Notes under the pieces: generated by a model
The model's database searches: none
The model's input: the letters and a program-made list of their open reading frames with translations, nothing else
What the model was told of the DNA's origin: nothing
Part shown: positions 15,778 through 23,818 of the stretch, piece after piece
Layout of the letters: the number at the start of each line of letters is the position of its first letter
How positions within the stretch are numbered: position 1 is the first letter of the stretch
Position numbers and translations under genes: made by a program
Source of the DNA: an uncultured Bacteroidaceae bacterium
GTDB taxonomy: Bacteria; Bacteroidota; Bacteroidia; Bacteroidales; Bacteroidaceae
Assembly: GCA_934394435.1 (NCBI GenBank)
Contig: CAKRRN010000005.1
Coordinates: forward strand, 1-64,000
DNA length: 64,000 nucleotides
Direction: 5' to 3'

Positions 15778-16491
15778 ATGGACAGAATAGAACCAAAGAC
15801 ATTACTTGAGGGAAGTTGGAAATTTGATGAGAGCGTAGCCGAGGTGTTCACGGATATGCTCTCACGCTCCATTCCTGGATATGATAATATGCGTGAACTG
15901 ATGTTTAGGATGGCGAGGAATTTTCTGCGTCCGCACTCAAACGTACTTGATATTGGTTGCTCGACGGGATTGTCAAGCAAAGAACTTGTCGAATGTGAGG
16001 AAGCTGAAATGTGTGATTTTACCCTCATTGATGTCAGCGAGCCGATGCTTCAGCGTTGCCAAAAGCTCTATCAAAAAGACAGAAGGGTTGATGTTCGCAA
16101 ATGGGACATTAGAGAGGGTTGTCCAGTGCAGCGTTGTTCTGTTGTCTTGTCATGTCTCACGCTGCAATTTGTGCCGATGGAGTATCGACAGAATGTCATC
16201 AGCAGTATCTATAACTCGCTACAGCGTGAAGGAGCTTTTTTCCTTGTGGAAAAGGTTATTGGCAATTCAAGCGTAATCGATGATGTAATGGTGAAAGAGT
16301 ACTACAACATCAAAAAGGACAACGCCTATACCGAGGAGCAGATAAGCGATAAGCGAAAAGCCCTTGCCGGCACGCTCGTACCGCTCACTTCTGATTGGAA
16401 TAAGTCCATGCTTCGTACAGCAGGCTTCACAAAGGTTGATACGTTTTGGCGATACCTCAATTTCTGTGGCTTAATAGCAGTGAAAAATTAA
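15778..16491 (+). CDS. CmoA-like carboxy-S-adenosylmethionine synthase
   Basis: A 237-residue class I SAM enzyme that follows E. coli CmoA along its whole length: FDESVAEVFTDMLSRSIPGYDN, VLDIGCSTG (motif I), the LTLQFVPMEYRQ segment, then YYNIKKDNAYTEEQISDKRKAL and the LNFCGLIAVK end. CmoA turns SAM and prephenate into carboxy-SAM, normally for tRNA U34 modification by CmoB. From memory of the E. coli enzyme, the Arg that holds the extra carboxylate (R199) corresponds to R193 here and Y39 to Y35; both are kept, while Asn132 is replaced by Cys. No CmoB-like gene is in the window. It may feed the ParB-methyltransferase fusions further on. Confidence 0.85.
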   Translation: MDRIEPKTLLEGSWKFDESVAEVFTDMLSRSIPGYDNMRELMFRMARNFLRPHSNVLDIGCSTGLSSKELVECEEAEMCDFTLIDVSEPMLQRCQKLYQKDRRVDVRKWDIREGCPVQRCSVVLSCLTLQFVPMEYRQNVISSIYNSLQREGAFFLVEKVIGNSSVIDDVMVKEYYNIKKDNAYTEEQISDKRKALAGTLVPLTSDWNKSMLRTAGFTKVDTFWRYLNFCGLIAVKN

Positions 16492-16572
16492 TTGCAAATA
16501 AGATAAACTTTTCTTGTTAAATACTTGCATATATGATAACAAATCACTATCTTTGTAATGCAAATAAGATAA
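16492..16572 (+). promoter_or_regulatory. Promoter cassette with three operator copies
   Basis: TTGCAAATAAGATAA at 16492, TTGCATATATGATAA at 16525 and GCAAATAAGATAA at 16560; promoter TTG 16525-16527, 20 bases, TATCTTTG 16548-16555. The leader ends CTAAACATT before the ATG at 16602. Confidence 0.85.
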
Positions 16573-16601
16573 ATAAGTAATCACTTAAAACTCTAAACAT
16601 T

Positions 16602-16826
16602 ATGAAGATTATAGAAGTAGTAATTGGTAACGACCTTAACGAAGAGAACGAGGCCATCTTCAATGAATTTATGGATGAATTCGCAGAGTATATCGTTATG
16701 CAGTCAGGTCCTCAGACCGTATTGCTTGGTGAAAACTTTTTCGCTAATGAAGAGGAAATCACAGAGAAAATGAGAGTATGGCTCGGTTCTAAAGGTATCG
16801 ACGAAGACTCTTGGGGGTTACAGTAA
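16602..16826 (+). CDS. Small acidic cassette-driven protein
   Basis: 74 residues, strongly acidic, probably helical (LNEENEAIFNEFMDEFAEYIV), with a compact C-terminus (MRVWLGSKGIDEDSWGLQ). It is the first gene after a promoter cassette. No family recognised; small acidic early phage proteins are often inhibitors or DNA mimics, but that is only a possibility here. Confidence 0.6.
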   Translation: MKIIEVVIGNDLNEENEAIFNEFMDEFAEYIVMQSGPQTVLLGENFFANEEEITEKMRVWLGSKGIDEDSWGLQ

Positions 16827-16837
16827 ATTATTCATTT

Positions 16838-16863
16838 GGTTGCTCAGTGTTTGCTGGGCAACC
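16838..16863 (+). promoter_or_regulatory. Hairpin in the leader of the next gene
   Basis: Perfect ten-pair stem (one G-U) with a six-base loop: GGTTGCTCAG pairs with CTGGGCAACC. No T run follows, so it is not an intrinsic terminator; it may be a processing site or may adjust expression between two genes of the operon. Confidence 0.6.
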
Positions 16864-16880
16864 TCAAAAACACAATCAAG

Positions 16881-17105
16881 ATGATAGAGCTTATTAACAA
16901 AATGAACAATAGAGCGAGAAAGACTTGGAACCAAGTTCGCATGTCGTTCAACATGGAAGATACTGACGTGGACTACAAGCAGTGGAAAGAGGAGACGGAG
17001 GGCATCCGTGAAGAAGAGGGTGATGAAGGACTTTACGAGATCTGCCGCATGGAGGGTATCGAGGTCTCCGATTTGGAAAATCTATTGTGGTACGCATTTG
17101 AATAA
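16881..17105 (+). CDS. Small acidic protein of unknown function
   Basis: 74 residues from the ATG at 16881, just after the hairpin. The in-frame start at 16836 falls inside the hairpin and was rejected. Basic first third (INKMNNRARKTWNQVRMS), acidic remainder ending LENLLWYAFE. No family recognised. Confidence 0.55.
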   Translation: MIELINKMNNRARKTWNQVRMSFNMEDTDVDYKQWKEETEGIREEEGDEGLYEICRMEGIEVSDLENLLWYAFE

Positions 17106-17111
17106 AAAGTA

Positions 17112-17321
17112 ATGGCAATCAATTTCAAGAAACTCAATTCGCAGATAAAGCCTCTGAAGCCGGAGGCTCGCAAGACAGGTTACATCTTCCTCGCTACCCG
17201 TGAGCAGGAAAATAATTTTATAGACACTGTAGTTACCATTGGTAGCAAACGTAGACTCGTTTCCTTTCTTGTAAGCCTTATCAAAAAAGATGAGGATTGG
17301 TATAATGAATTCAAATTATAA
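17112..17321 (+). CDS. Small basic protein of unknown function
   Basis: 69 residues, Lys-rich start (FKKLNSQIKPLKPEARK), then GYIFLATREQENNFIDTVVTIG, a pattern of short strands and helices. Follows the previous gene by six bases. No family recognised. Confidence 0.5.
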   Translation: MAINFKKLNSQIKPLKPEARKTGYIFLATREQENNFIDTVVTIGSKRRLVSFLVSLIKKDEDWYNEFKL

Positions 17322-17325
17322 TTAT

Positions 17326-18039
17326 ATGACGATAGGAATAATAGTAGCAATGGACAAGGAGTATGAGGCAATCGTAAAAGCATGGTTGCCTAATGCTCCT
17401 TTGTCGCGTAATGAGAGAGTTGTCAAAGGGTGTCGTATGATACGACTTTACCCAAGTGAAGAAAATGAAGTTGTGTTAGTTCGGGGCGGTATCGGCAAGG
17501 TAAACGCTGCTATGGCAACTTTAGAACTTGTTTCCGAAAAGGTAGACTGTATTATCAGTAGCGGAGTTGCAGGAGGTATTTGTGCTTCCTTACAGCCGGG
17601 ACAAACTGTCATTGGACTGCAGTACTGTTATCATGATGTGTATTGTGGCAAAGAGGTAGAGAAGGGTCAAGTGCAAGGAGAACCGAAATTCTTTCGTGCC
17701 GATGATGAGCTTGTTAAAATTGCGAGTTCGTTTAATGTCACCAACATTATTGCAGGAACAGTTGTAAGCGGTGACCAGTTTATTGACTCCAAGCAGGCCA
17801 TGGGTAAAATCGTTGATGAACATCCTTACGCTATTGCTGTCGATATGGAGTCTTGTGCCATTGCACAAGTTTGTTCCACTATTAGTATGCCGTTCATTTC
17901 TTTCCGTATGCTCAGCGATGTCGTTCTTAATCCTGCAGCAAAGTGTTATGAAGATTTTTGGGACAAAGCACCGTTGCAGATGGCATCCAACACCATGCGG
18001 TTTGTGATGAAAGTGATTAACGAATATAAACCATTTTAG
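17326..18039 (+). CDS. mtnN: 5'-methylthioadenosine/S-adenosylhomocysteine nucleosidase
   Basis: 237 residues from the ATG at 17326. The MTAN fold is clear: IGIIVAMDKEYEAI at the start, IISSGVAGGI, VVSGDQFI, AVDMESCAIAQVC and MLSDVV. The three catalytic residues of E. coli MTAN (Glu12, Glu174, Asp197) correspond to Glu12, Glu175 and Asp198 here. The enzyme cleaves SAH and MTA, removing product inhibition of SAM-dependent enzymes. In a phage it makes sense as support for heavy methyl or carboxymethyl transfer: this genome has a CmoA-like enzyme, two ParB-methyltransferase fusions, a DNA methyltransferase and a radical SAM enzyme. Confidence 0.9.
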   Translation: MTIGIIVAMDKEYEAIVKAWLPNAPLSRNERVVKGCRMIRLYPSEENEVVLVRGGIGKVNAAMATLELVSEKVDCIISSGVAGGICASLQPGQTVIGLQYCYHDVYCGKEVEKGQVQGEPKFFRADDELVKIASSFNVTNIIAGTVVSGDQFIDSKQAMGKIVDEHPYAIAVDMESCAIAQVCSTISMPFISFRMLSDVVLNPAAKCYEDFWDKAPLQMASNTMRFVMKVINEYKPF

Positions 18040-18041
18040 TT

Positions 18042-18695
18042 ATGAACAAAATATTGTTTAACTACAATTACGGAATGGAAGCTGCTGCAATAGCTGGCAC
18101 CAAGACACAGCTTCGGCGTGTAATCAAGTTTAAGGACTTCGGCAGCAGAGTAGTACGATACACTCCTCTTCCTGGCACAAAGGGCTCTGCACGCTACCAT
18201 TTGGAAGACGGAAGGAAAGTTGTTGACTATGAAACTTTATCCACATACCGCTTAGGAGAAATTGTAGCCATTGGTCAATCGTATGCTGATGTGAAAGCAT
18301 ATTACGAGGGAAAAGGTTTACTTGACAGTGAAGAGTACATGGCGTTCATCAAGGAAGTCGAGGGTGCAAACAAAGAATATTTCAATGCTGGACGCAAAGA
18401 TAAATTTCTCGTCAAGCCGCACCTCATGCCACATCATATCCGAATTCTGTCTGTGCGAACCCAACGCTTGCAGGATATAACGGAAGAGGAATGTCTTGCA
18501 GAGGGTATTCTAAAAGAAGAACTGCAAGGAGAAACAAAATATTACATCGAGGACAGCAATACCGGAGGACGTTGCTATTTTAAGACAGCTCGGGATGCTT
18601 TCGCCTTCTTCATGTCCCAGACGGAAAAGAATATGCGGAACGTATGGGTAAAGAATCCTCCTGTCTATGTTTACACCTTTGAGACCATTGATTGA
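18042..18695 (+). CDS. ASCH-domain (PUA-like) protein
   Basis: 217 residues with the architecture of phage ASCH proteins: AAIAGTKTQLRRVIK near the start, YRLGEIVAIGQSY in the middle and KPHLMPHHIRILSVRTQRLQDITEEECLAEGI towards the end. ASCH domains have a PUA-like fold and are thought to bind RNA or modified nucleotides. Position directly after the SAH nucleosidase suggests a link with nucleic acid modification, either as a reader or in nucleotide handling. No catalytic role can be read from the sequence. Confidence 0.8.
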   Translation: MNKILFNYNYGMEAAAIAGTKTQLRRVIKFKDFGSRVVRYTPLPGTKGSARYHLEDGRKVVDYETLSTYRLGEIVAIGQSYADVKAYYEGKGLLDSEEYMAFIKEVEGANKEYFNAGRKDKFLVKPHLMPHHIRILSVRTQRLQDITEEECLAEGILKEELQGETKYYIEDSNTGGRCYFKTARDAFAFFMSQTEKNMRNVWVKNPPVYVYTFETID

Positions 18696-18699
18696 AAAT

Positions 18700-19026
18700 A
18701 TGGCAAAAAAGTTTCAAATAATTCAACTGACAGAGAGCGACAAAGCTGACATTGTTCGCATGAGAAAAGAAGGCTCTCCGCTTAGAGAGATTGCAGAATA
18801 TATCGGATGCGCAATTACCACCGTCGTTTACCATTTACGTAAAGCTGGAATTTCCTCACAGCAAAAATGGTCTGATGAAGAGACCTCTGTGATGATATCG
18901 ATGTATAACGATGGCGTGACTTGCTTAGAAATTGGCAAGCGCCTTAATCGGACAAAGGATAATATTGCCCATCGTATCTCTTATCTTAGAAAATTAGGAA
19001 ACAAGAACATTAAATACAGAAAGTAA
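18700..19026 (+). CDS. Double helix-turn-helix protein
   Basis: 108 residues from the ATG at 18700, shortly after the ASCH gene. Two helix-turn-helix units are visible: LREIAEYIGCAITTVVYHLRKAG (residues 28-50) and a Myb/GcrA-like KWSDEETSVMISMYNDG...CLEIGKRLNRTKDNIAHRI (56-93). Probably a DNA-binding regulator or a resolvase-like targeting protein without a catalytic domain. Confidence 0.7.
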   Translation: MAKKFQIIQLTESDKADIVRMRKEGSPLREIAEYIGCAITTVVYHLRKAGISSQQKWSDEETSVMISMYNDGVTCLEIGKRLNRTKDNIAHRISYLRKLGNKNIKYRK

Positions 19027-19027
19027 T

Positions 19028-19366
19028 ATGGCAATATTAATGGAAGAAGGCTACTGGCGTAATTCCCATTTGTCCGTAGCAAAGTATTACGGTGGTGTCA
19101 ACATCAACGTGGCTGGCAAAACGAGGGAGTATCTTGTCGTAAACAAAGAAGGCATAACCTTGCAAGAGCTGTCAGATCCAAGCAGTAAACATTATGTTGG
19201 AGACGAAAACATGGCAATTTCTCCTGGAGAACCTGCAGATTTGATAGATAAAGAATTTATCAAATACTACAAGATGTTGGGAAGAGACAAGTTTATCTCG
19301 ATTTTGAAGGAACATAACCTATCTTCAATTCCAGAGTTGAAGAAAATCTTTGCTTCTGCCCAATAA
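19028..19366 (+). CDS. Unknown 112-residue protein, last gene of the operon
   Basis: Begins one base after the previous stop. Contains HLSVAKYYGGVNINVAGKTREYLVVNKEG, a beta-rich start, and a helical C-terminal half with a cluster of Tyr/Lys (IDKEFIKYYKMLGRDKFISILK). No family recognised. Confidence 0.55.
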   Translation: MAILMEEGYWRNSHLSVAKYYGGVNINVAGKTREYLVVNKEGITLQELSDPSSKHYVGDENMAISPGEPADLIDKEFIKYYKMLGRDKFISILKEHNLSSIPELKKIFASAQ

Positions 19367-19370
19367 CACT

Positions 19371-19406
19371 AAAAAAAAGGCTACTGTCCTCACGGATGGT
19401 AGCCTT
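19371..19406 (-). terminator. Intrinsic terminator, minus strand
   Basis: AAGGCTAC pairs with GTAGCCTT, with inner TCC-tcac-GGA pairing; on the minus strand the stem is followed by eight T. On the plus strand only TT follows, so for the rightward operon it would be a weak terminator at best. Confidence 0.65.
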
Positions 19407-19528
19407 AAATGCAAATAAGATAAATACATCACTAAAAGCAACTAAACATTGATGCCCGATAGATATAAACCTAAAAAAACATAAATGTTAATTACCCCAA
19501 GTTTAGTAATTATCATACTGCAAAGATA
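19371..19528 (-). ncRNA. Candidate minus-strand small RNA
   Basis: A TATCTTTG -7 box lies on the minus strand at 19528-19521 with no coding gene behind it, and 120 bases further left a strong hairpin (19377-19406) is followed on the minus strand by eight U. Together they would make a leftward transcript of roughly 140 bases. A clear -33 box is missing. It would overlap only intergenic DNA, including a GCAAATAAGATAA site. A 25-codon hydrophobic frame starts at 19516 but would be leaderless. Confidence 0.4.
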
Positions 19529-19666
19529 GGCAAAAGAAACTGCATAGTCTGCGAATTTACAAAGAAGTTATCAAAATACTAAGCAAAACTAATCAAAAGT
19601 AGTAGAAATCATTATATTATACTTATCTTTGCAGTTGGTTCCATAATACATTAATAGCAATAAACA
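19407..19666 (+). other. Intergenic region with orphan operator and possible decayed cassette
   Basis: Holds an exact GCAAATAAGATAA at 19411-19423, a cassette-like leader (CACTAAAAGCAACTAAACATT) and a ten-codon frame at 19452-19484, which looks like the remains of a cassette gene. The rest is A+T-rich. No RNA gene apart from the minus-strand candidate was seen. Confidence 0.5.
19624..19631 (+). promoter_or_regulatory. Promoter of the ParB-like operon (weak -33)
   Basis: TATCTTTG, 36 bases before the ATG at 19667. No clear TTG lies 20 bases upstream and there are no operator copies over it, so this promoter may be activated or controlled differently from the cassettes. Confidence 0.5.
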
Positions 19667-20335
19667 ATGAGTGAAAAGTTTGATATTCGAAAACTGTCAG
19701 TGAACCCTGAAAATCCAAGAACTGCGAGTGAGTTTATGGAGGGTAAATTGATAGAAAGCATTTTGGTTTTTCCAAAAATGCTTGAGGTGCGCCCAATAGT
19801 GGTGAATAAAGAAAATACAGTTCTTGGTGGCAATATGCGATTAGCGATGCTTAAAAGAATTGTCGAAATGGATAATGATGAAATCGAGGACTTCCTTTTC
19901 AATCAAAAAAAGTTTCGCCTTATGCCTAATTCGGGAAAAGAAGACTTGAAAAAGTTTTGGGCTGATTTCAAGAAAAAGCCTATTGTCCCGATAAGAAGAG
20001 CTGAGAACTTTACGGACAATGAAGAGCATGAGTTCTTAATCAAGGACAACCTTCATTATGGTGAGGACGATGTTGATATTCTGAAGCATAATTTTGACAG
20101 AGAGTCTATCAGCGATTACACAGGAAGCGTTCCTTGGAATCTGTATGACTATGACGATAAAATGAACGATAAAGAACTCAATCTTACCAAAAAGTTCCCG
20201 GAACATTTTAAGTGTGGTTATGTAGATTGTCAAATGACAAATGCTGAGTATGAGGCTTTGTGCAAGTTCTTTGCTGAGTATCTCGAGCAGCACGACGGAA
20301 ATGGTGACGGATTCTTGTCTTTTTTACTCTCATAA
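19667..20335 (+). CDS. ParB/Srx-fold protein 1
   Basis: 222 residues. The N-terminal 75 residues have the ParB/sulfiredoxin fold: KLSVNPENPR (box I), EVRPIVVNKENTVLGGNMRLAML (box II; the G-x-x-R-x-x-hydrophobic nucleotide-binding motif reads GNMRLAM). The remainder is acidic, with no helix-turn-helix of plasmid ParB, so it is not a standard partition protein. First of four consecutive ParB-like genes. Such domains in phages bind or hydrolyse nucleotides and are often associated with terminases or DNA modification. Confidence 0.75.
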   Translation: MSEKFDIRKLSVNPENPRTASEFMEGKLIESILVFPKMLEVRPIVVNKENTVLGGNMRLAMLKRIVEMDNDEIEDFLFNQKKFRLMPNSGKEDLKKFWADFKKKPIVPIRRAENFTDNEEHEFLIKDNLHYGEDDVDILKHNFDRESISDYTGSVPWNLYDYDDKMNDKELNLTKKFPEHFKCGYVDCQMTNAEYEALCKFFAEYLEQHDGNGDGFLSFLLS

Positions 20336-20347
20336 AAAACAAATAAT

Positions 20348-21070
20348 ATGAAAATCAAAATAGAAGAACTGGTTATTAATCCGATTAATCCACGGAAAAT
20401 CAGAATAGAACAAAAGCGTCGTTTACAGCAGAGTATTATGCTGTTCCCGAAGATGCTGGGAATACGCGATATAATTGTAAACAAAGAGAATGTTGTCCTT
20501 GCGGGAAACCAAAGAACTTCTGTACTTAAGGAGATTATCAACACGACTCCGCTTGACTGGATGGTGGTACTCCAAGAGAATGAGAAGTGGACCACAATGA
20601 CAGAGAAGGAGCGCGAGTGCGTTTTGGACTACTGGAAAAAGTGGACTGAAAATCCTGAAGTCGAGGTGTCTGTCGCTGAATTATCTGCAGAAGAAGAAAA
20701 AGAACTCATTATCAAAGACAACCAGGAGTATGGTGAGTTTGATTTCGACTCTCTCCGCCATATTTATGATGATGTGAACCTCATTAACTTCGGAATGGAC
20801 GAGGGGCTTTTCTATAATCCTGACGAGGATGATACTGTTACTACCAAAATCAAAGGCTCGACACCTAAAAAGATAGATATGTTGTCATTTGGTAAAAACG
20901 GTTGTGCGGTCACAAAGGAAGAGTACGACATACTTGTAAAGTCATACAATGACTATATCGACATGATGGGTGTGAATTACGGGTATGTAAAGTCCTTGCT
21001 TGAGCGAAAAGGTGTTCATGTCATGAACGTAACGGTAGAGCAGGATCCAAGCGAAGAATTACCAATATAA
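20348..21070 (+). CDS. ParB/Srx-fold protein 2
   Basis: 240 residues, related to protein 1 in both the ParB-like domain (LVINPINPRKIR, then GIRDIIVNKENVVLAGNQRTSVL) and the acidic middle (ELIIKDNQEYGEFDFDSLRHIYDD against a similar IKDNLHYGEDDVDILKHNFDR in protein 1). They therefore look like an old duplication. No catalytic domain is fused. It starts 13 bases after protein 1. Confidence 0.75.
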   Translation: MKIKIEELVINPINPRKIRIEQKRRLQQSIMLFPKMLGIRDIIVNKENVVLAGNQRTSVLKEIINTTPLDWMVVLQENEKWTTMTEKERECVLDYWKKWTENPEVEVSVAELSAEEEKELIIKDNQEYGEFDFDSLRHIYDDVNLINFGMDEGLFYNPDEDDTVTTKIKGSTPKKIDMLSFGKNGCAVTKEEYDILVKSYNDYIDMMGVNYGYVKSLLERKGVHVMNVTVEQDPSEELPI

Positions 21071-21081
21071 ATATAAACGAT

Positions 21082-22452
21082 ATGGAAACAGTAAAGTTTA
21101 AGGACATCAAGCCGGCGGCATATAACCCAAGGCGAATTACGGAAACAGCATTCAAGGAACTGCAAGGCAGTCTCAAGACATTGGGATTTATACTTCCAAT
21201 CATTGTGAACAAAGACAACATGACCATTGTTGCTGGCCACCAAAGAACAAAGGCTGCAACAGCTATTGGTCTTGAAGAGGCTCCATGCTATTATGTATCT
21301 GGCATTGATATTGAGTCCGAGATTATGTTTAACCAAATTCATAATGGTGTAGAGCTGGAGCCATCAGAGCACAGTATCTGTTTAAAGCCGAGAGAGACGG
21401 GCAAATTCTATGATGATATCCCAGTAGAAGATTTTGAGATTAAAGATTGCGTTGCTTCGGTAGTAAAGGATATGTGCCAGCTTATGGTTCGCTATGGCGA
21501 CGCTCTCTGCGTTATTGTAATAGGCAATGAAGTCGTTTTCGGCAACAACTATTTACAGGCTGCAAAGGCAACAGGCTTTAAGGTACACGCATATTTCCTG
21601 GATGAAAGCTACCGCGCTATGTTTGATTATTATTTCAAACAAGATTATGGCGTTTTTAACTACGAACATATCGAGCGTGAAGACTTCGTTCAAGGTTTGG
21701 CACAGCCTCCACGTCATGGCGGCATAGACTGGTCCGTTCTATATCGTGAGATAGTTCCTTACCTCACAAGCGATGAAGTTGACCGAAAGAAAGTGCAGAT
21801 TCTTGATTTTGGCTGCGGTAAAGCAATGTTTATAACGAAGCTCCGTAAGACACTCAATTTCAAAAATGCTATAGGACTGGAGTTTTTTAATCACAACACC
21901 AAAGGTATTTCGATCGAGAAAGGTAACGAAATGATTGACAACTTCATTGCTACAATAAAGGCTAACGGCAAGTTTGACGTGACTATCTGTGATGCGGTTG
22001 TTAATTCGGTAAACACACAAGAGGCAGAAGATGCTGTATTTGCTTGTCTTAATCTCTTTACAAAAATGGGAGGTCGCATTTATGCTTCCGGTCGCTCCAT
22101 GGAGTTTGCGAAGAAAGAGCTGAACCTAAAGCGCAACTCGTCAGACTACATCACGGTTAAATTCTTTGATGAGAACGGTCTCACGGCCATTATGCGTGAA
22201 GGTCAATGGTTCTTTCAAAAGTTCCTCACTCAAGAGAATGTAGATAAAATCCTCGAGCGATATGGTTTCAAGACCTTCATGCGCTACCACAAGAGCGGTT
22301 ATTGGGGTTTCGGAGCTTTCAAAACAAAAGAGTTGACCAACGAGGAGTATGCGGCAGCAGTAGATTACGAATTCAACCTCAAGCTGCCTAACAACAAATC
22401 TTACAATCGCCACGAAGAAGTCAAGGAACTTTTCGGCTTAACAAACAAGTAA
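21082..22452 (+). CDS. ParB/Srx domain fused to a SAM methyltransferase-like domain, copy 1
   Basis: 456 residues. ParB-like domain: NPRR at 15-18 and GHQRTKA at 52-58. A middle region of unknown fold (about 76-210) ends DFVQGLAQPPR. Then a class I methyltransferase-like Rossmann domain: ILDFGCGK (240-247, motif I), GLEFFNHN (motif II region) and FDVTICDAVVNSVN (298-311, motif IV region). There is no DPPY, so it is not a typical adenine or N4-cytosine methylase; the VVNSVN pattern is nearer to the putative methyltransferase linked with DNA phosphorothioation. Could be a transferase for methyl or carboxymethyl groups, guided by the ParB part. Confidence 0.75.
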   Translation: METVKFKDIKPAAYNPRRITETAFKELQGSLKTLGFILPIIVNKDNMTIVAGHQRTKAATAIGLEEAPCYYVSGIDIESEIMFNQIHNGVELEPSEHSICLKPRETGKFYDDIPVEDFEIKDCVASVVKDMCQLMVRYGDALCVIVIGNEVVFGNNYLQAAKATGFKVHAYFLDESYRAMFDYYFKQDYGVFNYEHIEREDFVQGLAQPPRHGGIDWSVLYREIVPYLTSDEVDRKKVQILDFGCGKAMFITKLRKTLNFKNAIGLEFFNHNTKGISIEKGNEMIDNFIATIKANGKFDVTICDAVVNSVNTQEAEDAVFACLNLFTKMGGRIYASGRSMEFAKKELNLKRNSSDYITVKFFDENGLTAIMREGQWFFQKFLTQENVDKILERYGFKTFMRYHKSGYWGFGAFKTKELTNEEYAAAVDYEFNLKLPNNKSYNRHEEVKELFGLTNK

Positions 22453-22454
22453 TT

Positions 22455-23810
22455 ATGGAGTATGTCAAGTTCACCGATATAAAGCCTGCCGATTACAATC
22501 CACGCCGGATAAGTGATAGCGCTTTTGCAGAACTGAAGGGAAGTCTTAAGACCCTTGGATTCATCCTTCCTATTATCGTGAATAGGGAGAATATGACCAT
22601 TGTGGCAGGACATCAGCGGACAAAGGCGGCAATGGCTATTGGCTTGACAGAAGCGCCATGTTATTATGTGTCGGGTATCGACATTGAGTCAGAGGTAAGG
22701 TTTAACCAAGTACATAATGGAATAGAACTGGAGCCAGACATTCACAGCGAATGCTTAAATGTCAGGGCTCCAGGATTCTATGATGACATTGCTGCAGAAG
22801 ACTTTATAATTAAGGATTCTAAAGCGACTATCGTGAAGGATATGTGTCAGCTCATGGTGAATTATGGTAATGCTTTGTGTGCTATCGTAATCGGGAGCGA
22901 ATGTGTGTTTGGTAATAATTACATTAAGGCTGCAAAGATTACCGGTATGCCGATTCATTGCTGTTTCGTAGAGGAAAGCAAGAGGGCGATGTTTGAGTAT
23001 TATTTCAAGCAGGACTATGGAGTATTCTCATACGACCACATTGAGCGAGGAGATTTCGTTCAAGGGCTTGCCCAACCGCCGAGACTAAAGGTTTTGCCTT
23101 GGTCTTGTCTTTACGAAATTGTAGTTCCCCATCTTCAAAACGAGGATAGAAAGAGCGTGAAGGTTTTCGACTTTGGTTGTGGGAAAGCTCAATACATAAC
23201 CAAGCTACATAAACAACTTGGTTATAGAAAAGCCATAGGTCTTGAGTTCTTTAACCATAATACAGTTGGAATATCCGTAGAGCATGGTCAAGAAATGGTT
23301 GATGATTTCATCGCTTTTGTTAAAGCCAATGGCAAGTTTGATTATGTCATTTGTGATGCCGTAATCAATTCCGTAAATACTCAAGAGGCGGAGGACGCTG
23401 TATTAATGTGTCTTAACCTCTTCTGCAAAATGGGAGGAAAGATTTTCATAAGTGGAAGAAACCTTGAGTATATGAAACAGCAGACCGAGGCTAATCGAAA
23501 CACAACGCCTATGATGAGCATCAACTTCTTTGACGAGAATGGATTGACTGCCATAATGAAGCAAGGGCAATGGTTCTTTCAAAAGTTCTTGACCGATGAA
23601 GATGTGGATAAAATAATCAAACGAATGGGCTTCGATGTTTTTGTCCGCAAAAAAAGTAGTGGTTATTTCTTCATAGGGGCGTACAAGACCAAGGATTTCT
23701 CCAAGGAGGAATACGCTAAGGCTGTCGATTATGAGTTCAATCTAAAGCTACCGAACAATAGGCGATACAACCGACATGGTGACGTGAAAGAGCTGTTTGG
23801 GCTTACATAG
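22455..23810 (+). CDS. ParB/Srx domain fused to a SAM methyltransferase-like domain, copy 2
   Basis: 451 residues, clearly paralogous to the gene before it over its entire length: NPRR, GHQRTKA, the QGLAQPPR junction, FDFGCGKAQ (motif I), GLEFFNHN and FDYVICDAVINSVN are all kept, and both end in LPNN-x-x-YNRH-x-x-VKELFGLT. Divergence is spread evenly, so both copies seem to be maintained and may act as a heterodimer or on different sites. It starts three bases after copy 1. Transcription probably ends or is renewed at the cassette that follows. Confidence 0.75.
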   Translation: MEYVKFTDIKPADYNPRRISDSAFAELKGSLKTLGFILPIIVNRENMTIVAGHQRTKAAMAIGLTEAPCYYVSGIDIESEVRFNQVHNGIELEPDIHSECLNVRAPGFYDDIAAEDFIIKDSKATIVKDMCQLMVNYGNALCAIVIGSECVFGNNYIKAAKITGMPIHCCFVEESKRAMFEYYFKQDYGVFSYDHIERGDFVQGLAQPPRLKVLPWSCLYEIVVPHLQNEDRKSVKVFDFGCGKAQYITKLHKQLGYRKAIGLEFFNHNTVGISVEHGQEMVDDFIAFVKANGKFDYVICDAVINSVNTQEAEDAVLMCLNLFCKMGGKIFISGRNLEYMKQQTEANRNTTPMMSINFFDENGLTAIMKQGQWFFQKFLTDEDVDKIIKRMGFDVFVRKKSSGYFFIGAYKTKDFSKEEYAKAVDYEFNLKLPNNRRYNRHGDVKELFGLT

Positions 23811-23818
23811 CGAAGGAC

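Noticed and set aside
19667..21070. ParB-like genes as a plasmid partition (ParAB) system
   Set aside because: No ParA ATPase is nearby, and the proteins lack the ParB helix-turn-helix region; they appear to be phage Srx-type domains.
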